The notes under the pieces: model-generated
The model's input: only the letters and a program-made list of their open reading frames with translations
Databases searched by the model: none
What the model was told of the DNA's origin: nothing
Shown here: one piece after another, positions 56,479-64,000 of the stretch
How positions within the stretch are numbered: the stretch's first letter is position 1
Layout of the letters: each line of letters begins with the position of its first letter
Program-made: the position numbers and the translations under genes
Assembly: GCA_018873245.2 (NCBI GenBank)
Contig: JAEMBT020000002.1
Location: forward strand, 186,001-250,000
Reading direction: 5' to 3'
From: Archegozetes longisetosus
Lineage: Eukaryota > Arthropoda > Arachnida > Sarcoptiformes > Trhypochthoniidae
DNA length: 64,000 nt

Positions 56479-59400
56479 AATTTAGTTCATGTTACTGTTT
56501 TGGGCACTCCTTCATCAATAGGGTAATAATTTAAGCTCATTCAATACTTGTCGGTAGATCTAAAACTGATTCAAATTTATAACAATAGATATAACAATAT
56601 AACAATGATTCAATCTGTCACTAAATCGATACCTTGTTTTGGATGTTTAATTTGACTCTAAAATTGATTTAAATTAATCCATAACATTGACAAGACTTAG
56701 TAAATTTGAAATGAACTTCATTTTATTGAAGCATTTTTAGTGATACTGACTTAGGTTACTTGGTCACTCGCAATATTGATGTTATTAATATATGATGTTA
56801 GAGTTAATGTTAACCTTAGAGTATATTAAAGTTGTAATATTGGTAAGGAAAAGTTGGTTCAAGTGGTTTATGTATTACTACATCGAAAAAAAACTGCATA
56901 AAATTGTCAAACTTTGCAATATTTGCGTGTTTACTGTTCGCAAGCTTAGATGATGCCGGAATCGTCAAATGAATTGCTTTAGTGTCAATGAGGAGAGTTT
57001 AAATTGACTTGTTTTTAAAGCTTCTTTCTGTACTATAGTCAAGGATTTATGAAAGTCTGGAAAAATACTGCAATAACTTTATTAGAGAAAATGAATAGCT
57101 TCAAGAATTGAATTTCTGCAAGTATTTCCCTGTTTTTAGTATGTAATCATAAAAATTGTATATTGCCATCGATCGCTTGTAAAGATTGAGTACTCATCAA
57201 ATTGGAACAAATATAGTAATGATCATAAACAGTTTTGATTGCCACGAATAATTGATTCAAAGCTTTTGTATCGAACAACAATATGAGAAAGGATGTCTTC
57301 TTTGCCATTCGAACATATATTTTATAGAAGTTGTTTTTAAATCTTTATCTACCCATAAATTATGAGAGCTGAGCTCATTTTCGCAATTTATATATTACAT
57401 ATTTTGCTCAAAACTGTCATCATGTTGTTCCTCTACATGAATGAAATTTTGCTTTTTTCATGTTAGAACTTACGTTAATTGAAAACTAATCAACTAATGA
57501 AGCAGTGAGACTTTATGTCCATTCCTAAAGCTTTTAGATCCGATTCAATAAATATTGGATATAAATATTACATCAGTTTTTATAATTAAAAAAAAAAGAT
57601 AATTGGGCGGAACAGCAGAGGAGAGTCGTAGATACAAATTGGTTGACGCAAATGTTGCCTTTCTTAAAACTCACAGATAGATTTGCGTCATATAAATGAT
57701 TATAGGTTTCTGTTAAAATCAGTAAATTCAATATCAATTGATTGAGCAATAGTTTTAGGGTAATTAATGCTGCGTAAAATATGTTGTTCAGCTAAAACCC
57801 GTTCACTTTTCTCTGATAACAATTTTCTAATCTTACTAATGTTTGACCGTTCTATTGATGATCGTTACGCCATTAAATGTGATGCCATCACATTTGCCAA
57901 TGTTGTCAATTAAATTTGACAAATAAAGTGAAACATTAAAAATGCAGTGCGTGTTGTGTATAAGTTTAGAAAAGTAAAACTTAAAGCACCAAAACAATTT
58001 GACCAAAGTGAAGCATATTCAATGATTTGCAGTAAATTGTTTTCGTTTCATTTTATTCGATTTGATCATTTAATCCGAATTAGTTAGATATACATATATA
58101 TTATTATATATATACCTATGTTCACGACACGAGTTTTGTTCAGATTTAATCTAGAAAGAGCTGAGCTATATCTAAAAGTTTAGAAGTTATTATTTTCTAG
58201 GTGACAAACTGAAAACTTTAAAGTATTGAAATATTGCTTTTTCCTTCCTGTTTGTGACTCAGTTCACAAACAGATAAACTTCAGTGAAGTCAGTCTGTAT
58301 TATTAGATTGACTGAATGTTGCATTAAATATTGTAAAATTGATTGCATAATTGATAAGTTACTATTGAATTACTTGAAAAATAACTTGAAATTATTTGCC
58401 TGATAATTACAAAATTTTTACAAAATTTTGCAATCAATGATAAACAAGTATAGTTTTGTTCCTCATTCTAGTGAGTAATAGATATTTGGCCTAATATCTG
58501 ATTTTTTAGATGAAAGTATTTTCTAAAATGTTTCAGAACATTACTGAAATGTTCTTCCTGTCTCTTCAAGTTGTTTTCGCTAAAATACAGTTAAACTTTC
58601 TTTTAACTCTTTAGTGTTGGAAGTATTATATCTCAAGGTTATCAATAATTATCGATCAAATTTAGAGATAGTAAGAAAGATAATTGAAAAGGTTTATTTT
58701 GCATCCTCTTTATCAAAATGACAAATTACCATATCTAATGTTTTTATAGTGAAAATTGTATACAGATAAACTAGGAGTCAGGTTCAAACTATTTTTCAAC
58801 CTGTTATTTGGGATTAGTCCATAAATAAATGATCGATAATTGGTAGCAATTCTAGTTTAGCTCGTGACCATTTGGGTGTGAGAGTGTTAACGTTTTGTTA
58901 TCCTTAATAAGTGAACTTTTCACTTAACGCCTGATGAATAACTATTCCCTCTAATAGTGAGTTATGTCAAATACTGCAATCGATTCATTTTTTTGTAAAA
59001 ATCGTAAAAATATATTCAGACTTTAATGCATTCGCAAAATTGTTTTCAATTTTAAGCTGAGATAAAAGACTTGAAACGGTTTTATTTACTTTATAAGTCT
59101 TAAGCGTTTGGTCGTACAATTTTGATTGAGATAAAAATGACTCAGTATTATTGAACGAGAGTATATTTTAATAAATGGTTTTTACATACAAAAGTATAGG
59201 TCACGTAAATATTGATTAATAGTTAAAACGTATAATTCACTAATAGGTGCTCGTGATTAATTGAAGAGCATTGATATAAGTTTACTTTAAACAAATATAA
59301 ATTGAGTCTTTTTTGTTGCAACACTAACTTCCCTTAACATTAAAGTCTGAATATGTGTTGCTAAACTTTTATCTTAATGACTATACTATATTTGAAAATG

Positions 59401-61074
59401 GAAAATTTTGACTATTCTGGAAAGCTTGTATGTGTTTAAAAACTACGCATTAATTAAAGACTAATATTGAGAGCTTCCACCAAAAGTTGGGCATTTGATC
59501 GAAACTTTAGTATTGACAATGAAATCATCTGTTGGGCTATAAAAAATGTCTTTGACCCCTTCTTAACCAGTCAGGCGAGAGTTTGAGGTTTAGTTTTAGA
59601 AACAGGATTTTTTTTCTAGAATTGACTCTTAAAATGATATAAGCTCACATCAGTAGGACTATTTGATCGTTCAATAGTTCGTAGTTTCATTTTACTAGAT
59701 AAACTCTCTTTCATTAGAGTTTTCTATTTATAGACCTTGATTTCCCCAAAACTTTCGCTTGAGGCTAATTTTTGACCTCAAAATAACTTTGAATCCAAGC
59801 ACAATAGTAAGTATTTTCAAGAGCAAAAGAAATATTAAGTACATCCTCGTAGGATTTGAATCAGATCAGAACGGGATCACTTCGAAGTTTCGAAAACTCT
59901 GTTTCCAAACTTTATACCAGAAAAAAGAATCGATTTTCTAAACTTAAAATAAACTAAATTTGAAACTAAACATTTTCAAATATCAAACAGATTAAAATTG
60001 AACATTAATTTAATAAGCCTAATTTGTGGAATAAACTTGTTTTAACTATTATCAAATTGGAGAGAAACTCCAATGGGCTAAGAGATTAGCAAACAGATCA
60101 TAAAGCCTTTAAGTTTTCCATTCATTAATAGACATTGTTTCGCAAAAGATTTTCTATTTTTCAAAGTTTTCTAGAATAAATGATGAATGATTGAGTATTT
60201 AATTAAAAATGATTTCAGTTCTATATCTGCAGCTCACAATAATTGGATGTTTTATAAAATGTTTACCTACAAAATAAAGACCATTACGAGTACAAAACTA
60301 AAGGATATAAAGCAAGGTTGAGTTTAATTGATAATAAATATGCCAATCATTCTAATGAGCACAATTATATGAATGTTACTATTTTTCACTACCAATCCAT
60401 TGGTTTCTTAATAGAGATCTGAAATTAATATCCCTATAAAAACAAAATGGGGTCTATCGTATTATTAGGGCTATAAAACAGGGTTTTCGAAACTTTATTT
60501 TTCGAAATTTCGAAGTGTAACCATCAGAACTACTTCTCTCACTTTGTTTACAATGCATTACTAGTAGTATAAGTAGCTATAAATTGAAAATGTGATCCTT
60601 CAGTGCGAGTAATATGGGTTGTTAAATGAACCTCCAATTTACTCCAATACAATCGAGTCATTTTAAGGTTTAACCAAACATTCCATTATTACTGTATCGC
60701 CTTCTGAGTAAAACATTTCAAATCTAATCAAGCGTAACAAATTCTTATCTTAAAAAAGAACTAATCCATTTTTAATAGTTATTTCTTAATAATTGATTTC
60801 AAATTTTATATTGTGTTGTTAAATTATTGTTTAAGACATTGGAAACTGTGTTTTGCTTTATTCTAAATTAATACACGTTCATTTGAAAACAGACTAAATC
60901 ACTGCCATAGAATTAAACATTTTTCAAAATACTAGCGGAACAGATTTAGGTTATTGTTCGTCAATTTGTCTCTAGAAAATACCTACAATTAATGCTTGTT
61001 TAATAATTTAGTGTCCGCTCAAAGTGCCTTCAATTATTTAAGTAACTTTTTATATCGATAAACGATGGCTTCAA
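56479..61074. other. 4.6-kb gene-free interval
   Basis: AT-rich throughout, with short ATAT-rich tracts (for example around 58092-58117). Open frames are short and featureless. No tRNA, transposase or element terminus recognised. Confidence 0.35.
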
Positions 61075-62447
61075 TTATGAAATAGTTAAGCTTTCGACAT
61101 TGGCACTAGATGTTGCAGAGGCAGAATCATTCTGTACTAAAATAATTGTGTACGAAATTGCCAGACCCAATACCTGAAAGCAAAAATTAGTAAAACATTA
61201 GACTTTTCAAGTCAAGTCTTTTACTTCAGCTTAAATTACTGATATAATGGTCGATTTTGTGACTTTGAAAAATCCACTCGCAGTAACTGTCCGTACCTTT
61301 TGTGAACTATATAACGTTAGCAACTGAAAAATCGAAATAAATCAAATATAGAGTTTCAACAAATTGCATTATTTAAATGTCTGACCAGTTTGCTAATGAC
61401 TTACTTTGCAAAAAGTCTTACTTTCATTGAAATTTTCAAAGCTTGCAATCAAGTCGAGGGACTCATTATTCTAATGGATAGTAAATATTGATAAATAAAT
61501 GAATTGTGACTATACAGTAAAGAACAATTTCGTACATGATTATTGATCTTTTCCACTAAAATACAATTGATTGATAAACGTAAGAATGCAACCAAGAACC
61601 CAATAAATGCTGGAAAAGCTTGCTTTATGGTTGAAAGAGATTTGTAATCATTTTTGATGAGATAAAACAGGAAAAAGCTACAATTAGTTAATTCGTACGC
61701 AATCACTACACTTATTATCAACACATTGGGAGATAGAAAATCGGACAAATCTTCAATAATTGATTGAATTCTCTCGAAGTTATTTTTAATTGTTTTCACT
61801 TCAGACAAAGATAAAGATTTTTCGTCAATCATTTTTAGTTTATTAATGAATGATTTCTGTGTTATAATTATATAATTAGCGAAATAAATCAGATAGAAGT
61901 CAGTCAAATACATAAGACCATAAAGATATATCTCATTAATGAGACCCCAGTAAAGCTTATTTGGAAAGTAAGCCAACAAATAAATCATAAAACTCATAGA
62001 TAAGGTGATGGCATAAAACAAATAAAACGTAAGGCGAACAGATTTAAGTTTAATGTTTATTATTTTGTGATCTATATTCAAATAGATGATCATATTTCTC
62101 AAATTAGCGACCAATTCATTTGATTTATTGGTTTTGAAGCTGAATGTTACGATGGATACAATTGAATTGATATATCTGATTGTGAGACTGATCAAAAGTG
62201 AAGTACTGCCAGTCACACCATAACTATGGAGGCTTTCGTTTTTGAATTCGTAAAGTAAGTAATTACTAAATGCTACAACCAGTGCCGAAACTGTCACTTG
62301 ATATAAAACAAATAAGAAGCGGTTCCACTTGCTAGGCTTTAAATATGATATGCCATAAAATTGATGTACAACCTTAATCAAATTGAATTTATCATCAATT
62401 TGAATAAAATCATTATTATAAAACTTATGAATAGAGTTTAAATTCAT
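61075..62447 (-). CDS. Gustatory receptor-like seven-transmembrane chemoreceptor with an apparent one-base frameshift
   Basis: Insect-type gustatory receptors are ligand-gated cation channels in chemosensory neuron membranes, with the C-terminus outside. Exons on the minus strand: 62447-61405, 61323-61240, 61173-61075, with introns of 81 and 66 bp (GT-AG). The ATG frame runs 332 codons from 62447 and stops at 61449, but the family-like sequence continues in the next frame as NESLDLIASFENFNESK...CK to a donor at 61404. Exon 2 reads LLTLYSSQKVRTVTASGFFK VTKS, and exon 3 AISYTIILVQND, the family's C-terminal TYhhhhhQF signature. Exon 1 is one base short of a multiple of three, consistent with a single missing base near 61471, in ATTAGAATAATGAG. 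With that base the protein would be about 408 aa, normal for the family. Either a recent pseudogene, a polymorphism or a sequence error. Confidence 0.8.
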
Positions 62448-63666
62448 TATTAGTAGGTTTGCTGAAGAGAAACTCGATTCAAAGTGAAGGAATCAAAAAT
62501 TTTGTCTGATTAAAAAACTAAATCTAGTGCGTCAGTTTTTATATTGTTTCATGTTTCCATAGAAACAATTTAATAATATTCATTTAATTTACCTATAATT
62601 GTCTTACAAGTTAGACTAATGTTTGGCATTCAATTTGACAACGCTCAAACGTGTCAAATGCCTACTTTGATTAGAACAATAATCTCTTAAAAATATAAGA
62701 TTTTATTCTAGTTCATTTGTCCAGTATTACTTTCAAGTCTACCGACTGACTGCTCATTTAATCAATTGATTATGTTGTTGGCTTATGCACTACTAAAATT
62801 AAAAACTAAATTGAAGGTCAATAAATAGACAGCAAACTTGCTTTAAAAGACACTATAACTAGATAGACAGCCAGCTTTCTTAGTTTAAACTTTAATTGAT
62901 TCTTATTTTTAGATAAAAATATACAAAAACAGTGTTTAAATAAGACAGAAGATTTAGTTTTCAAACTACTGTTAACAATAAAAACCCTTTCACTTTAAAC
63001 ACCATTTTTCAAGTTTAAGTCACAAGTATATTGTACCTGATTGATCAAAAGTGCAAAATTAGACCAAAATTGATATACTGCATCATAACTTTTTTTTCTA
63101 ACGGCTAAAGCAAAAAAGTTTCTGAGAACTTTTCAACTTATTTTTAGCTTTACGTTAACTTTACTCAGTGTGCTGCACTTTACTTCAGATATGCTGCAAA
63201 ACAGTCGACTCATTGATTCATGTTCATTCAAAGTATTATAAGCCAGAACTTACCGACGTTTACAGTATGTCTAAAATTGCAGATTTTCTTATCTATTTAT
63301 TAAATTTGTTTCAGTATGAATAATACAAGGAGAAAAAATTTGATAGCTTAAGCTAATTTTCACTATCAGTCAATGCGTCAAAGTCTTAATGACTCTGTTC
63401 TAATCAAGTTAAGTGTAAACTTTCAAAACAGACAAATCATTAGTTTTCAAACATTATATAAGAGCTTGTTTCAAATTTGATAAATTCTACTAGTTCATTA
63501 ATTATGTCATTTTATGTAACATTCAATGACAAATACATTGAGTTTAGTTTAAATTAATGTAAATTTGTAACTATAAATTTGAAAAATAAACTAATTTAAT
63601 TGAGCAACGAAAATATTTACTTGTTTCAGTTATCGATTGATAATATCTATAAAAAATTAATTTAAA
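62448..63666. other. Shared upstream region of divergent GR and MFS genes
   Basis: About 1.2 kb between two divergently transcribed genes. On the minus strand CAATATAAAAACTGAC (about 62550-62535) could serve as a TATA box for the receptor gene. Nothing else recognised. Confidence 0.35.
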
Positions 63667-63895
63667 ATGTATGACATTGAGAACTATGGAACTGAAGAAA
63701 TAGAAGAAACTGATCCCTTAAACAAAAATGTGAATCGTAATACTAATAATGAAGAAAATAGTTGGCTCAGAAATTTGTTCAATTTTCGTAGTATTTATAA
63801 TAAGAACAATTTGATTGTGGCAACACTAGCTTTCGGTAACTTTTGCGTGGCAGCAGGCGTGTCATTACAGGGACCTTTCTTTCCTAAAGAAGCAG
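63667..63895 (+). CDS. SLC18B1-like MFS transporter, first exon (partial, runs off right edge)
   Basis: The first exon encodes 76 residues: an acidic, Asn-rich cytoplasmic N-terminus (MYDIENYGTEEIEET...), then the first membrane helix with ATLAFGNFCVAAGVSLQGPF FPKEA. The (S/F)-x-x-x-F-x-x-(A/S)-x-x-x-S-x-x-x-PFFP-x-EA pattern is the start of SLC18B1 (vesicular polyamine transporter) and related major-facilitator proteins, which exchange protons for organic cations across vesicle membranes. The exon ends at GAAGCAG|gtattc (63895/63896). Reading on through the intron gives a stop at 63939. The remaining eleven helices must lie beyond the right edge. The ATG at 63667 is the first in frame, with AAA at -3 to -1. 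Confidence 0.75.
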
Positions 63896-64000
63896 GTATT
63901 CGTGTGTTCAGTATTAATTGTTTCAAATGTGAGCTTTAGTTTTCAATCAAAATTTTCATATCTTGAGTTACGGCTAAAAATAAAAATAAGGAATCAGTTT

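Noticed and set aside
1..64000. CRISPR arrays, operons, ribosome binding sites and prokaryotic mobile elements
   Set aside because: No regularly spaced repeats exist, and the split genes with GT-AG introns and eukaryotic families show the DNA is eukaryotic nuclear sequence.

Overview
This window is AT-rich nuclear DNA from an animal, almost certainly an arthropod. The evidence is: short GT-AG introns (about 54-90 bp), a gustatory-receptor gene, an ABCH-type transporter remnant, an ELOVL6-like pair, a small secreted six-cysteine protein resembling chelicerate/insect odorant-binding-like proteins, and an RCC1 gene with an RCC1+BTB pseudogene. A pectin-degrading polysaccharide lyase (PL4) in an animal genome fits an acariform (trombidiform) mite best, but that placement is inference. 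There are no prokaryotic features, CRISPR arrays or rRNA.

Layout. 0-1 kb: first exon of a CD36/SCARB gene (minus), cut by the left edge. 3.2 kb: mariner-type transposase remnant. 3.8-4.9 kb: complete five-exon ARPC3 gene (minus), whose exons are too short to show as long ORFs. 5.6-6.7 kb: single-exon RCC1-repeat protein. 7.7-8.2 kb: single-exon ZMAT5 (U11/U12 snRNP 20K). 8.9-9.5 kb: decayed pogo/Tigger-type transposase. 11.9-12.2 kb: RCC1/BTB pseudogene. 13.2 and 13.9 kb: two identical, convergent tRNA-Gln(UUG). 15.0-16.6 kb: intronless secreted rhamnogalacturonate lyase. 17.5-18.1 kb: two-exon CCDC85-like gene. 18.9-19.6 kb: five-exon secreted OBP-like gene.

20-43 kb is mostly repeat territory. 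A decayed ABCH transporter has its N-terminal nucleotide-binding part at 30.5 kb and the rest at 21.2-22.4 kb, separated by about 8 kb of nested inverted-repeat elements. Further on are a GC-rich coding-like island (27.4 kb), several terminal-inverted-repeat elements (29.5, 32.4, 39.5 kb, the last with a Tc1 remnant nested inside) and a long, highly matched palindrome at 42.1-43.1 kb.

44.8-46.8 and 53.8-55.1 kb hold two paralogous two-exon ELOVL6-like fatty-acid elongases (both minus), with a second copy of a transposon at 50.4 kb and a palindromic element at 52.4 kb between them. 61.1-62.4 kb: a three-exon gustatory receptor (minus) with an apparent one-base frameshift. 63.7 kb to the right edge: first exon of an SLC18B1-like MFS transporter (plus). 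The genes do not form a pathway cluster; common themes are lipid handling (CD36, two elongases), chemosensation (gustatory receptor, OBP-like) and basic cell machinery (ARPC3, ZMAT5, RCC1).
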